A DNA stretch of 64,000 nucleotides from Bordetella genomosp. 9 (GTDB taxonomy: Bacteria; Pseudomonadota; Gammaproteobacteria; Burkholderiales; Burkholderiaceae_B). A program made the translations under genes and the position numbers. The notes beneath the pieces were generated by a model. It was not told the DNA's origin. It worked only from the letters and a program-made list of their open reading frames with translations, and did not search any database. How positions within the stretch are numbered: position 1 is the stretch's first letter; each line of letters begins with the position of its first letter. Of this stretch, positions 25,813 through 34,707 are shown piece by piece. The stretch is taken from positions 434,001 to 498,000 of the forward strand of contig NZ_NEVJ01000002.1 of the NCBI RefSeq assembly GCF_002261425.1. Reading direction: 5' to 3'.

Positions 25813-26685
25813 TTATCGCGCGGCCAGCAGGGCGGCGTAGCCGTCCCGCGAGTCCGGCCAGGCCAGTTCGTAGCCGCTGGCGCGCAGCCGGGCGTTGCGC
25901 AGTTTCTTGCTGCCGATGCCGCCGGGCGGCGGACCTTCCGCGGGCCGTGGGCAGCCGAGCAGGTCCGCCAGATGGTCGTACAGGACGTCGATGGGCAGCG
26001 GGGTATCATCGCTGCCCACGTAGACGGGCTGGGCGTCCGGCAGCATCAGGAGGTGCGCGATGGCGCCCGCGGCGTCGTCGGCATGCATGCGGTTGGCCCA
26101 ATGGGGCGTATCCCTGGGCACGCGCGCCTGGCCGGCGCGCAGCCGGTCCAGCAGTTGCAGGCGCCCGAGGCCGTACAGGCCGGACAGGCGCAGCACCGTG
26201 GCCGGCAGGCCTTGCGCCAGCAGCCACCGTTCGGCTTCCAGCAGCACGGCGCCGTTCATGCCGGGCGGGGCGGGCGGGGTGGCTTCATCCACCCAATCGC
26301 CGCCATGATCGCCATAGACGGCGGATGAGGAGACGAATACCAGGCGGCGCAGGCTGCGCTGGTCCAGTCGCTGGACCACATTGCGCAGGCCTTCGATGAA
26401 TACGGCGCGATACGCGGTTTCCTCGCGGCGGCCGGGGCTGAGCGCGACCACCACGCGGGTGGGGTCGGCGGGCAGCGCCCGCAGCGTTTCCGGGCGGGTG
26501 ACGTCGGCGGCCAGCCAGTCGATGCCGGGGGAGGCGGCCTCGGGAGGATGGCGGCGCACCGCCACGATCCGGGCCGGCGGCGCGGGCAGCTCCCGCAGCC
26601 GTCGCGCCACACGCTGCCCCAGGTCGCCGCCACCCACGAGCAGGATGCGTTCGTCGCGGCCCGGCGCGCTGGTGGCGGTGTCCAT
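25813..26685 (-). CDS. NAD(P)-dependent epimerase/SDR-fold protein, YeeZ-like
   Basis: 290 aa from ATG 26685, which overlaps the upstream ETF-QO stop by one base (TGATG), so the two are translationally coupled. N-terminal nucleotide-binding motif ILLVGGGDLGQRVARRL (about 15-31), an extended-SDR VVVALSPGRREE loop, VFVSSSAVYGDHGG (Ser and Tyr of the SDR type, YxxxK not intact), and WANRMHADDAAGAIAHLL. It resembles YeeZ-type proteins of unknown substrate. Cytoplasmic. Confidence 0.85.
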   Translation of the reverse strand: MDTATSAPGRDERILLVGGGDLGQRVARRLRELPAPPARIVAVRRHPPEAASPGIDWLAADVTRPETLRALPADPTRVVVALSPGRREETAYRAVFIEGLRNVVQRLDQRSLRRLVFVSSSAVYGDHGGDWVDEATPPAPPGMNGAVLLEAERWLLAQGLPATVLRLSGLYGLGRLQLLDRLRAGQARVPRDTPHWANRMHADDAAGAIAHLLMLPDAQPVYVGSDDTPLPIDVLYDHLADLLGCPRPAEGPPPGGIGSKKLRNARLRASGYELAWPDSRDGYAALLAAR

Positions 26686-28331
26686 CACATCCCGTTGTAG
26701 ACGGGGCCTTCGCCGCCCTGGGGCGCTACCCACACGATGTTCTGCGTGGGATCCTTGATATCGCAGGTCTTGCAGTGCACGCAGTTCTGCGCGTTGATCT
26801 GCAGGCGGTCGGCGCCGTGGTCGTCCTTGACGAACTCGTACACCGCGGCCGGGCAATAGCGGGCCTCGGGGCCGCCATATTTGGCCAGGTTCACCGCCAC
26901 CGGCACGCTGGGGTCCTTCAGCGTCAGGTGCACGGGTTCGTTCTCGTCATGGTTGGTGTTGGAAATGAACACCGAGCTGAGCCGGTCGAAGGTCAGCTTG
27001 CCATCCGGTTTCGGATAATCGATCCGCGCGCACTGCGAAGCCGGCTGCAGACAGGCGTAGTCAGGCTTGGTGCGATGGATGGTCCAGGGGAAGTTCCCCT
27101 TGAGCAGCCATTGCTCGATGCCCGTCATCACGGTCGCCAGCGTGCGGCCCTTCTTGAACCATTGCTTGAAATTGCGCGCCTTGTGCAGTTCTTCGCGCAG
27201 CCAGGACGATTCGAAGGCGGTCGGATAGGCTGCCAGCACGTCCTGGCGGCGGTCGGCCAACACGGCCTGGAAGGCGGCTTCCGCGGCCATCGCCCCGGAC
27301 TTGATCGCGGCATGGCTGCCCTTGATGCGCGGCGCGTTCAGGAAGCCCGCTTCGCAGCCGACCAGCGCGCCGCCCGGGAACGCCAGCTTGGGCAGGGACA
27401 GCAGCCCGCCGGCCGTCAACGCCCGCGCGCCATAGGCGATGCGCTTGCCGCCTTCGAAGGTGGGGCGGATCGCCGGATGGGTCTTGTAGCGCTGGAATTC
27501 CTCGAACGGCGACAGCCAGGGATTCGCGTAGTCCAGCCCGACGACCATGCCCACGGCCACCAGGTTGTTGTCCAGGTGGTAAAGGAAGGAGCCGCCGTAG
27601 GTATCGGAATCCAGGGGCCAGCCGGCCGTGTGCACCACCAGCCCGGGATGGGACTGGGCCGGATCGACTTCCCACATTTCCTTGATGCCGATGCCGTAGC
27701 TTTGAGGATCCCGGCCTTCGTCCAGGCGGAAGCGTTCGATCAGCTGCCGGCCCAGCTGGCCGCGCGAGCCTTCGGCGAACAGCGTATAGCGCGCCAGGAG
27801 TTCCATGCCGGGCTGGTAGTTGGCGGTGTGGGTGCCGTCGCGGGCCACGCCCATGTCGCCGGTGACCACGCCGCGCACCGCGCCCTTATCGTCGTAGAGC
27901 AGGCCGGCGGCCGCGAAGCCCGGGAAAATATCCACGCCCAGGGCTTCGGCCTGTTCGCCCAGCCAGCGCACCACGTCGCCCAGCCGCACGATGTAATTGC
28001 CTTCGTTGCGGAAGCAGTCCGGCAGCAGGAAGTGCGGCGTGACGCGGGCGCCGGTCTGGCTCAGGAACATGAACTTGTCCCGCGTGACCGGCACGTTCAG
28101 CGGCGCGCCTTTTTCCTTCCAGTCGGGAATCAGCTCGGTCAGCGCCCTCGGATCCATCACGGCGCCGGACAGGATGTGGGCGCCCAGTTCCGCGCCTTTT
28201 TCCAGTACGCAAACGCCGATTTCATGGTTTTTTTCCGCGGCCAGCTGCTTGAGCCGGATGGCGGCGGCCAGGCCGGCGGGTCCGCCGCCGACGACCACCA
28301 CGTCGTATTCCATCGATTCCCGATCTGACAT
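26685..28331 (-). CDS. Electron transfer flavoprotein-ubiquinone oxidoreductase
   Basis: 548 aa; passes electrons from ETF (fatty-acid and amino-acid dehydrogenases) to ubiquinone at the inner membrane. FAD-binding VVVVGGGPAGLAAAIRLK is at about residues 11-28, the LEKGAELGAHILSGAV motif at 43-58, and a C-terminal 4Fe-4S cluster domain has CVHCKTCDIKDP plus an upstream Cys in YCPAAVYEF. Full length. Its etfAB partners are outside the window. It heads a two-gene operon with the SDR protein and is divergent from the thioesterase. Confidence 0.95.
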   Translation of the reverse strand: MSDRESMEYDVVVVGGGPAGLAAAIRLKQLAAEKNHEIGVCVLEKGAELGAHILSGAVMDPRALTELIPDWKEKGAPLNVPVTRDKFMFLSQTGARVTPHFLLPDCFRNEGNYIVRLGDVVRWLGEQAEALGVDIFPGFAAAGLLYDDKGAVRGVVTGDMGVARDGTHTANYQPGMELLARYTLFAEGSRGQLGRQLIERFRLDEGRDPQSYGIGIKEMWEVDPAQSHPGLVVHTAGWPLDSDTYGGSFLYHLDNNLVAVGMVVGLDYANPWLSPFEEFQRYKTHPAIRPTFEGGKRIAYGARALTAGGLLSLPKLAFPGGALVGCEAGFLNAPRIKGSHAAIKSGAMAAEAAFQAVLADRRQDVLAAYPTAFESSWLREELHKARNFKQWFKKGRTLATVMTGIEQWLLKGNFPWTIHRTKPDYACLQPASQCARIDYPKPDGKLTFDRLSSVFISNTNHDENEPVHLTLKDPSVPVAVNLAKYGGPEARYCPAAVYEFVKDDHGADRLQINAQNCVHCKTCDIKDPTQNIVWVAPQGGEGPVYNGM

Positions 28332-28404
28332 GCGCCTTGTCCCCTGATGCGATGTGGGCTGGAAGTATGATTTGGATCAACCCCGGATTGTATTGCAGCT
28401 CTCC

Positions 28405-28854
28405 ATGACCGCCTCCGACACCCCCATACTCCCCCCCGGCAGCACCCACGTCGTCGAAATGCCCCTGCGCTGGGGCGACTCCGACGCCCTCAACCATCTG
28501 AACAACACGCTGTACTTCCGCCTCATGGAAGAAGCGCGCATGCAGATACTGTATGGCGCCGGACTCACGCTGCCGGCCGATGCCGGGCCCATCCTGGCCC
28601 ACGCATCCTGCGATTTCCTGCGCCCCCTGACGTATCCGGCGTCCGTGCGGGTCACGCATACCCTGACCCGGGTCGGCCGATCCAGTATCGAATTCGAACT
28701 GACGCTGGACAAGGTCGGCGACGCGCGCGGCCCGTATGCGCGCGGCCGCAACGTGCTGGTCTGGCTGGACTACGTGGGCAATCGCCCCGAGCCTTGGCCG
28801 GCGCAGGTCCTGTCCAGGCTGGCGGAAATCCTGCGGCCGCCCCAGGCCGGATAG
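28405..28854 (+). CDS. Acyl-CoA thioesterase, hotdog fold (4HBT)
   Basis: 149 aa from ATG 28405 (LSMTAS). The active-site region LRWGDSDALNHLNNTLYFRLMEEAR near residues 21-45 has the D-x-D-x-x-x-H-x-N-N pattern of 4HBT thioesterases. The central strand SVRVTHTLTRVGRSSIEFE and the C-terminal ARGRNVLVWLDY complete the hotdog. It hydrolyses acyl-CoA esters; chain length unknown. Divergent from ETF-QO with a short shared promoter space (28332-28404) and upstream of the CoA-transferase pair. Confidence 0.87.
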   Translation: MTASDTPILPPGSTHVVEMPLRWGDSDALNHLNNTLYFRLMEEARMQILYGAGLTLPADAGPILAHASCDFLRPLTYPASVRVTHTLTRVGRSSIEFELTLDKVGDARGPYARGRNVLVWLDYVGNRPEPWPAQVLSRLAEILRPPQAG

Positions 28855-28961
28855 ATCCCCGTAAAATCGACCGCGTCGCGAGATGCATAACGTCAGCGAC
28901 CGCCCGCGCCGCCGATAGGGGGGCCGGGCAGGTACTTAATCCCTAAACTGGAGCTGGAGCG

Positions 28962-29660
28962 ATGGACAAGGTTTACGCGAGCGCCGCGGAGGCGCTGGCC
29001 GGCGTCGTCAAGGACGGCCAATTGATCGCCGTTGGAGGCTTCGGCCTGTGCGGTATTCCTGAAGCCCTGATCGCCGCCCTGCGCGATACCGGCGTCAAGA
29101 ACCTGACATGCATCAGCAATAACGCCGGCGTCGACGGTTTCGGGCTGGGCCAGCTGCTGGCCACCCGGCAGATCCGCAAGATGATCGCTTCCTACGTTGG
29201 CGAAAACAAGGAATTCGAACGGCAGTACCTGGCGGGCGAGCTCGAGCTCGAATTCACGCCCCAGGGCACGCTGGCCGAAAAGCTGCGCGCCGGCGGCGCC
29301 GGCATTCCGGCCTTCTATACGCGTACCGGCGTGGGCACGCTGGTGGCCGAAGGCAAGGAAACGCGCGAATTCGACGGCCAGACCTACATCATGGAACGTG
29401 CGCTGTTGCCCGATGTATCGCTGGTCAAGGCCTACGCGGCCGATCGCACCGGCAACCTGATCTTCCGCAAGACGGCGCGCAACTTCAATCCCAACGTGGC
29501 GATGGCCGGCAAGGTCACCATCGTCGAAGTGGAAAAGCTGCTGGATACCGGCGATATCGATCCGGATCAGGTGCACCTGCCCGGGATCTTCGTGCATCGC
29601 ATCGTGGTCAACGCCAATCCGGAAAAGCGCATCGAGCAGCGCACCGTCCGCACCGCTTGA
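28962..29660 (+). CDS. scoA: 3-oxoacid CoA-transferase subunit A
   Basis: 232 aa, alpha subunit of succinyl-CoA:3-ketoacid CoA transferase, used to activate acetoacetate for ketone-body or butanoate use. The CoA-binding motif [13 protein letters not shown] is at residues 25-37; [17 protein letters not shown] near 175 is typical. It is cytoplasmic, alpha2-beta2 with the next gene 12 bases downstream. GGAGC precedes the ATG. Acetoacetate specificity is from family resemblance. Confidence 0.93.
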   Translation: MDKVYASAAEALAGVVKDGQLIAVGGFGLCGIPEALIAALRDTGVKNLTCISNNAGVDGFGLGQLLATRQIRKMIASYVGENKEFERQYLAGELELEFTPQGTLAEKLRAGGAGIPAFYTRTGVGTLVAEGKETREFDGQTYIMERALLPDVSLVKAYAADRTGNLIFRKTARNFNPNVAMAGKVTIVEVEKLLDTGDIDPDQVHLPGIFVHRIVVNANPEKRIEQRTVRTA

Positions 29661-29672
29661 GGAGAAACAATC

Positions 29673-30335
29673 ATGGCATGGACTCGTGACGAAATGGCCG
29701 CGCGCGCGGCCCGCGAACTGCAGGACGGCTTCTATGTGAACCTGGGCATCGGCATGCCGACCCTGGTCGCCAACCATGTGCCGCCGGGCATCGAGGTCTG
29801 GCTGCAATCCGAAAACGGCTTGCTGGGCATCGGGCCTTTCCCGACCGACGACCAGGTCGACGCCGACCTGATCAACGCCGGCAAGCAGACGGTGACGACG
29901 CTGCCGGGATCGTCGATTTTTTCTTCGGCCGACTCCTTCGGCATGATCCGGGGCGGCAAGATCAACCTGGCCATCCTGGGCGCCATGCAGGTCTCCGAAA
30001 AAGGCGACCTGGCCAACTGGATGATTCCCGGCAAGATGGTCAAGGGCATGGGCGGGGCCATGGACCTGGTGGCCGGGGTAGGGCGCGTGGTCGTGCTGAT
30101 GGACCACGTGGCGCGCAAGAAGGACGGTACGGAAGACTTCAAGCTGCTGCCCGAATGCACCCTGCCGCTGACGGGCGTGGGCGTGGTGGACCTGATCATT
30201 ACCGACCTGGGCGTGCTGGAAGTCGGTCCCAAGGGCCTGAAGCTGGTCGAGCTGGCGCCCGGGGTGTCGGTGGAGGAAATCAAGGCCAAGACGCCGGCCG
30301 CGCTGGACACCAGCGGGGTGAAGGCGGCCGCCTAG
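29673..30335 (+). CDS. scoB: 3-oxoacid CoA-transferase subunit B
   Basis: 220 aa, beta subunit. The catalytic glutamate that forms the CoA thioester is in [11 protein letters not shown] near residues 45-55 (E of SENG). Other hallmarks: [13 protein letters not shown] at 20-32 and a C-terminal [11 protein letters not shown]. It pairs with scoA; its stop is followed by a strong terminator at 30426-30456, closing the operon. GGAGAAA site before the ATG. Confidence 0.94.
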   Translation: MAWTRDEMAARAARELQDGFYVNLGIGMPTLVANHVPPGIEVWLQSENGLLGIGPFPTDDQVDADLINAGKQTVTTLPGSSIFSSADSFGMIRGGKINLAILGAMQVSEKGDLANWMIPGKMVKGMGGAMDLVAGVGRVVVLMDHVARKKDGTEDFKLLPECTLPLTGVGVVDLIITDLGVLEVGPKGLKLVELAPGVSVEEIKAKTPAALDTSGVKAAA

Positions 30336-30425
30336 CGGTCCGGCCGGGGCGCCAGCGCCACCGCGGCCGCGCTCGGCTGGCCGGGCGGGCGGGCGGTTCG
30401 GCTCCCCGGCTGCGTGCGGCATAGG

Positions 30426-30456
30426 AAAACGGTCCCTGCGGGGACCGTTTTTTTTG
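30426..30456 (+). terminator. Rho-independent terminator after the CoA-transferase operon
   Basis: AAAACGGTCCC-TGCG-GGGACCGTTTT: an 11-bp perfect stem with a 4-base loop, running into eight consecutive T residues. It lies 91 bases after the scoB stop. This is the clearest intrinsic terminator in the window. Confidence 0.95.
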
Positions 30457-30516
30457 CCCTTACTGTCGGGCACGCTATTTGCCTACGGGGAACACCCAAT
30501 CCGACCGTGGGACGGT

Positions 30517-31281
30517 ATGTCTGTTGCGAATGCCCCGCTCGCCCTGAAAGTCCTGACCGTGAACACCCATAAGGGTTTCACGTTCTTCAATCGCAAATTC
30601 ATCCTGCCGGAGTTGCGCGACGCCGTCCGGGCGGTGGCGCCGGACCTCGTGTTCCTGCAGGAAGTGCTGGGCGCGCATGAGGCCCATGCCGCGCGCTTCA
30701 AGGGCTGGCCGGAAACCTCGCAGTACGAGTTTCTGGCGGACAGCATCTGGAAGGACTTCGCCTACGGTCGAAACGCGGTGTATCCGCATGGCCATCATGG
30801 CAATGCGGTCCTGTCCAAATTTCCGATCGTGCATTACGAAAACATGGATGTCTCCGTTGGCAACCACGAAAAGCGCGGGCTGCTGCATTGCGTGATCCAG
30901 CCGCCCGACCGCGAGCGCCGGCTGCATGCGATCTGCGTGCACCTGGGCCTGCAGGAAAAGCACCGGCAGCAGCAGCTGGATCTGTTGTGCGAGCGTGTGG
31001 ATCGGCATACCGCGGATGGCGAGCCGGTGGTCATCGCCGGCGACTTCAACGACTGGCGGCTGCGGGCGCATGGCAAGCTGAGCCGCTGCGCGGGATTGAA
31101 GGAGGTATTCGTCGCCACGCAGGGCGTGGCCGCGCGCACCTTCCCCGCCCGCTGGCCCCTGTTGCGCCTGGACCGCATCTACGTGCGCAACACGGCCCGC
31201 TTCCGCCCGCTGGCCCTCGCCACCCGTCCCTGGACCCATCTGTCCGATCACGCGCCCTTGGCCGCGGAGGTGGTGATATGA
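30517..31281 (+). CDS. Endonuclease/exonuclease/phosphatase-family protein, YbhP-like
   Basis: 254 aa from ATG 30517. EEP fold: VLTVNTHKG at the start, FLQEV (metal-binding Glu), [35 protein letters not shown] near residue 170, and a terminal [10 protein letters not shown]. All expected metal and catalytic residues (N, E, H, D-x-N, D-H) appear. No signal peptide. In enterobacteria ybhP precedes the cardiolipin synthase gene clsB and ybhN, and the same order is seen here; a lipid-linked phosphodiesterase role is inferred. Confidence 0.9.
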   Translation: MSVANAPLALKVLTVNTHKGFTFFNRKFILPELRDAVRAVAPDLVFLQEVLGAHEAHAARFKGWPETSQYEFLADSIWKDFAYGRNAVYPHGHHGNAVLSKFPIVHYENMDVSVGNHEKRGLLHCVIQPPDRERRLHAICVHLGLQEKHRQQQLDLLCERVDRHTADGEPVVIAGDFNDWRLRAHGKLSRCAGLKEVFVATQGVAARTFPARWPLLRLDRIYVRNTARFRPLALATRPWTHLSDHAPLAAEVVI

Positions 31282-31294
31282 GGAGGATCCCGCG

Positions 31295-32521
31295 ATGAGC
31301 GCTAGATGGATTCCTGGCAACGCCTTCAAACTCCTGGAAAACGGCGAGGCCTACTATCCGCGGGTGTTCGAAGTCATCGAGCAGGCGCAGGCCGAAGTCC
31401 TGGTGGAAACCTTCATCCTGTTCGACGACAAGGTCGGGCAGGGCTTGCGCCGCGTGCTGATAGCCGCCGCGCAGCGCGGGGTGCGCGTCAGCCTGCTGAT
31501 CGACGGCTACGGCTCGGAAAGCCTGTCCGAGGAATTCCTGGGCGGCATGCTCCGCGCCGGCGTCAGCGTGCGCGTGTTCGACCCGCGCGCACGGGTGTTC
31601 GGCTTGCGCACCAATGTATTCCGCCGCATGCACCGCAAGATCGTCGTGGTCGACGGGGAAACCGCCTTCATCGGCGGCATCAACTTTTCCGCCGACCACC
31701 TGGGCGATTTCGGCCCGCAGGCCAAGCAGGACTACGCGGTCGAGATACAGGGTCCCATCGTCACTGAAATCCATCGTTTCGCCCGCCGCACCGTCGACCC
31801 GAAAAAGCGCGGCCGCTGGTGGCCGCGCCGGGCGCAGCAAAATCCCGCCGAGCGGCATGCCGGCAAGGCCGAGGCCATGTTCGTGGTGCGCGACAACGTT
31901 CGCCACCACACCGACATCGAACGGCACTATCGCGCCGCCATCCGCCTGGCCCAGCACGAGGTGACCATCGCCAACGCCTATTTCTTCCCCGGCTACCGCT
32001 TGCTGCGCGACCTGCGCAACGCCGCCCAGCGCGGGGTGCGCGTGCGCCTGATCCTGCAGGGCGAACCCGACATGCCCATCGTCAAGGTGGCCGCCGGCAT
32101 GCTCTACGATCACCTGACGGCGGCGGGCGTGCAGATCTACGAGTATTGCAAGCGGCCGCTGCACGGCAAGGTCGCGTGCGTGGACGGCACCTGGGCCACG
32201 GTCGGATCGAGCAATCTGGACCCGCTCAGCCTTGCCCTGAACCTGGAAGCGAACGTCATGATCCGCGATGCGGAGTTCGCATCCTTCCTGCGTGAGCGGC
32301 TGGAATGGCTGATGGAAAACCATTGCCGGCACCCCGAGCCCGCGCCCCCGGGCAGCCGCAAGCTGCGGCGCCTGCTGTGGGGCATCTTCGTCTACCACTT
32401 CCTGCGCCGCTTCCCTTCCTGGACCGGCTGGCTGCCCGCGCACAAACCCCGTCTACTCACGGTGGCCCCGCCGCCGATCGCCACCGAATCAGAGGAAACG
32501 CATGAGCAGCGAACAGCTTAG
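31295..32521 (+). CDS. clsB: Cardiolipin synthase B (phospholipase D family)
   Basis: 408 aa. Two HKD (HxKxxxxD) catalytic motifs: MHRKIVVVDG near residue 113 and LHGKVACVDG near residue 289, each followed by the conserved GS/N-type segment (GGINFSADH; GSSNLDPLS). No N-terminal membrane helices, the ClsB layout. It transfers phosphatidyl groups between phospholipids to make cardiolipin at the inner membrane. A perfect AGGAGG site precedes the ATG; the 3' end overlaps the ybhN-like gene by 20 bases. Confidence 0.93.
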   Translation: MSARWIPGNAFKLLENGEAYYPRVFEVIEQAQAEVLVETFILFDDKVGQGLRRVLIAAAQRGVRVSLLIDGYGSESLSEEFLGGMLRAGVSVRVFDPRARVFGLRTNVFRRMHRKIVVVDGETAFIGGINFSADHLGDFGPQAKQDYAVEIQGPIVTEIHRFARRTVDPKKRGRWWPRRAQQNPAERHAGKAEAMFVVRDNVRHHTDIERHYRAAIRLAQHEVTIANAYFFPGYRLLRDLRNAAQRGVRVRLILQGEPDMPIVKVAAGMLYDHLTAAGVQIYEYCKRPLHGKVACVDGTWATVGSSNLDPLSLALNLEANVMIRDAEFASFLRERLEWLMENHCRHPEPAPPGSRKLRRLLWGIFVYHFLRRFPSWTGWLPAHKPRLLTVAPPPIATESEETHEQRTA

Positions 32522-33512
32522 CGCCGCGGCCCCGCGCCAGGGCGGCTTCATGCAGGGGCTGCGCGCGCGCTGGCCCCTGCTGCGCAAGATCATCTTCATC
32601 GCCTTCGCCCTGCTGGTGATCGGCCTGCTGGTGAACCTGGCCCGCGACGTGGAGTGGGAAAAGGTGATGGAGGCGGTGCGGGCCAATACCTGGCCCGTCC
32701 TGTTGCGCGCGTGCGGCGTTGCCGTCGCGAGCTACCTGATCTATGCCTGTTTCGACCTGCTGGCGATTCCCTACCTGGGCCACAAGATTCCCCCGCTCCG
32801 GGTGATGGCGGTGGGCATCGTCGCCTATGCCTTCAACCTGAACATGGGGTCGCTAATCGGCAGCGTGGGCTTCCGTTTCCGGCTGTACTTGAAGATGGGA
32901 CTGCAGGCCGCGGAAATCACCCGCATCGTCGGCCTGAGCCTGACCACCAACTGGCTGGGTTATTTCTGGGTGGCCGGCGGCCTGTTCGCCTGGGGCGTCC
33001 TGCCGATCCCGGACAACTGGAATATCGGGGCAGGGGCACTGCGCGTGATCGGCGCGGCCATGGTGCTCGCCGCCGTGGCCTATGTGGCGCTGTGCGCGTG
33101 GTCGCGGCGCCGGTCCTGGACCATCCGGGGGCACGAGATATTCCTGCCGTCCGGCAAGGTCGCCCTGGCGCAGAGCGTGCTGGGCAGCGCCTGCTGGATG
33201 TCGATCGGCATGGTGGTCTGGACCCTGATGCGCCACGACGTGTCCTATGCCCTGGTGCTGGGGGTGCTGCTGCTGAGCGGCATCGCCGGCGCCGTCACCC
33301 ATATTCCCGGCGGCCTGGGTGTGGTGGAGGCCGTATTCGTCGCCATGTTGTCGGGACAGGTCCCGCACTACGAAATCCTGGGCACGCTGCTCACCTACCG
33401 GGCGGTCTACTACCTGGGGCCCTTCGCCATCGCGGCCGTGCTGTATTTCATCCTGGAAGCCGGCATACGCAAGGGGGCGAACCTGCCTCCGGCACCCGAC
33501 TCCGCGCGCTAG
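32502..33512 (+). CDS. YbhN-like integral membrane protein (UPF0104 / lysylphosphatidylglycerol-synthase transmembrane family)
   Basis: 336 aa, about eight membrane segments. Motifs typical of UPF0104/LPG_synthase_TM: NMGSLIGSVGFRFRLY near residue 118, and GAVTHIPGGLGVVEAVFVAML near 270 with the GGLGV-E signature. It belongs to the group proposed to move or modify lipids; no catalytic residues are evident. It overlaps clsB by 20 bases and is third in the ybhP-clsB-ybhN-type operon. Confidence 0.9.
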   Translation: MSSEQLSAAAPRQGGFMQGLRARWPLLRKIIFIAFALLVIGLLVNLARDVEWEKVMEAVRANTWPVLLRACGVAVASYLIYACFDLLAIPYLGHKIPPLRVMAVGIVAYAFNLNMGSLIGSVGFRFRLYLKMGLQAAEITRIVGLSLTTNWLGYFWVAGGLFAWGVLPIPDNWNIGAGALRVIGAAMVLAAVAYVALCAWSRRRSWTIRGHEIFLPSGKVALAQSVLGSACWMSIGMVVWTLMRHDVSYALVLGVLLLSGIAGAVTHIPGGLGVVEAVFVAMLSGQVPHYEILGTLLTYRAVYYLGPFAIAAVLYFILEAGIRKGANLPPAPDSAR

Positions 33513-33607
33513 CGGCGGGCTGGTCCGCCGGGCCGGCGGCCGGGCTGACGGCGGGGACGTGGTCCGGCCGCGTCCACGCCCGGTTTTTCCACTTGAAACC
33601 ATGCCAG

Positions 33608-33630
33608 ACGGCGCCCCTCCCGGGCGCCGT
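33608..33630 (+). terminator. Probable terminator after the clsB operon
   Basis: ACGGCGCCC-CTCCC-GGGCGCCGT is a perfect 9-bp stem with a 5-base loop, followed by TCTGTTT. It lies 96 bases after the ybhN-like gene stop. The T-run is interrupted, so strength is uncertain. Confidence 0.6.
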
Positions 33631-33670
33631 TCTGTTTCATGCTGCACTGCGGCAGGGGTAAACCCGAGTG

Positions 33671-33686
33671 TGAAAATTTATTTTCA
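33671..33686. promoter_or_regulatory. Palindromic operator candidate for the RpiR regulator
   Basis: TGAAAAT-TT-ATTTTCA, a perfect 7-bp inverted repeat with a 2-base centre, in an AT-rich island 140 bases upstream of the RpiR-family gene. TGAAA/TTTCA palindromes are typical of sites for this regulator family (for example MurR-like). Binding is inferred. Confidence 0.65.
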
Positions 33687-33825
33687 TGAATAAAATGGCG
33701 GGCGAAATCCATTTACATCTGCGGTTCCTCAACGGTCCTGTCCCGCTCCCGATCTGCCTCGCGCCCAGGCGCGCATCCGCCCTCCACCCGGGGGGACGCC
33801 GCCCGCCACGAACGCTCCCGCCCGC

Positions 33826-34707
33826 ATGAACCAGCCCGCCGTCACCATCGCCGATCGCATCGCGAACGCCCAGCCCACGCTCAGCCCGACGCAGCATCGG
33901 CTGGCGGAATACGTGCTGGCGCACCAGTTCCGGGCGGCGACGATGACCATCGACGAGTTCGCCGCGGCGAATGGGGTGTCGGTCGCCACCGCCAACCGCT
34001 TCGCCCGTACGTTGGGCCTGCCGGGGTATCCGCAGTTCCGCGCCGAGCTGGCGCGCGGTTTCGAGTCCGCGCTGGCGCCCGTGGAAAAACTGCGTACGCG
34101 CCTGGCGCATCCGGCCACCGCGGCGGAAGTCTTCGCCGCTTCGCTGCAGGAAGACGCGCGCAATGCGGAGCGTTCGCTGCAATCGCTGGACGCCGCCGCC
34201 TGCGAGCGGGCCGTGGACGCCGTGCTGGCCGCGCGGCGCATCTATATCGTCGGTTTCGGCGCCAGCGGCTTCCTGGCCGGATTGATGCATCGTTCGCTGT
34301 TCATGCACTGCGACGTGGTCGAGTCGCTGGCCGGCCCGGGCGGCGTGTCCCAGGCCGCGCGCCGCCTGCCGCGCATGAAGCCGGACGACCTGATGGTCGT
34401 CATCGGCTTTCCCCGCTACGTCAACGACACCGTGACGCTGGCTGCCGCCGCCAGGGAAGCCGGCGTCCCCGTGCTGGCGCTCACGGACAAGCCCACGTCG
34501 CCGCTGGCCCCGCTGGCCACCGTCGCGCTGTACGCGCACGCCGAGCGCCAGTTGTTCGCGAATTCCGAGACGGCGGCGCTGGGCCTCATCGAGGCGCTGG
34601 CCGCCGCGGTGGCCTTCCGCGCCAAAGACTCGGTCGCCTCCGCGCTGGAGGCCACCCAATCCATCATGCCGTGGCTGCTCCACGGCTCAGGAGAAAGAAA
34701 GCGATGA
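33826..34707 (+). CDS. MurR/RpiR-family transcriptional regulator
   Basis: 293 aa. The N-terminal HTH_6 domain (about 1-80) has ANAQPTLSPTQHRLAEYVL, DEFAAANGVSVATANRFAR and PGYPQFRAELAR. The C-terminal SIS domain (about 125-280) has RRIYIVGFGASGFLAGLMH and DLMVVIGFPRYVNDT, a fold that binds phosphosugars or similar ligands. Its stop overlaps the isoaspartyl peptidase start (ATGA), so it is the first gene of the peptide operon and its probable regulator. MurR responds to N-acetylmuramate-6-phosphate in E. coli; the effector here is unknown. Confidence 0.92.
   Translation: MNQPAVTIADRIANAQPTLSPTQHRLAEYVLAHQFRAATMTIDEFAAANGVSVATANRFARTLGLPGYPQFRAELARGFESALAPVEKLRTRLAHPATAAEVFAASLQEDARNAERSLQSLDAAACERAVDAVLAARRIYIVGFGASGFLAGLMHRSLFMHCDVVESLAGPGGVSQAARRLPRMKPDDLMVVIGFPRYVNDTVTLAAAAREAGVPVLALTDKPTSPLAPLATVALYAHAERQLFANSETAALGLIEALAAAVAFRAKDSVASALEATQSIMPWLLHGSGERKR

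Larger units (their letters stand above)
33513..33825. other. Intergenic region before the RpiR operon
   Basis: 313 bases without a supported gene. It contains the hairpin at 33608-33630, then the palindrome at 33671-33686 inside an AT-rich stretch, then a GC-rich leader to the RpiR ATG. The hairpin likely ends the clsB operon and the palindrome lies in the promoter zone of the next. Confidence 0.65.

Noticed and set aside
33826..34707. A MurQ/MurP-type N-acetylmuramate operon, suggested by the MurR-like regulator
   Set aside because: No etherase or phosphotransferase gene is present; neighbours are peptidases and a peptide importer.
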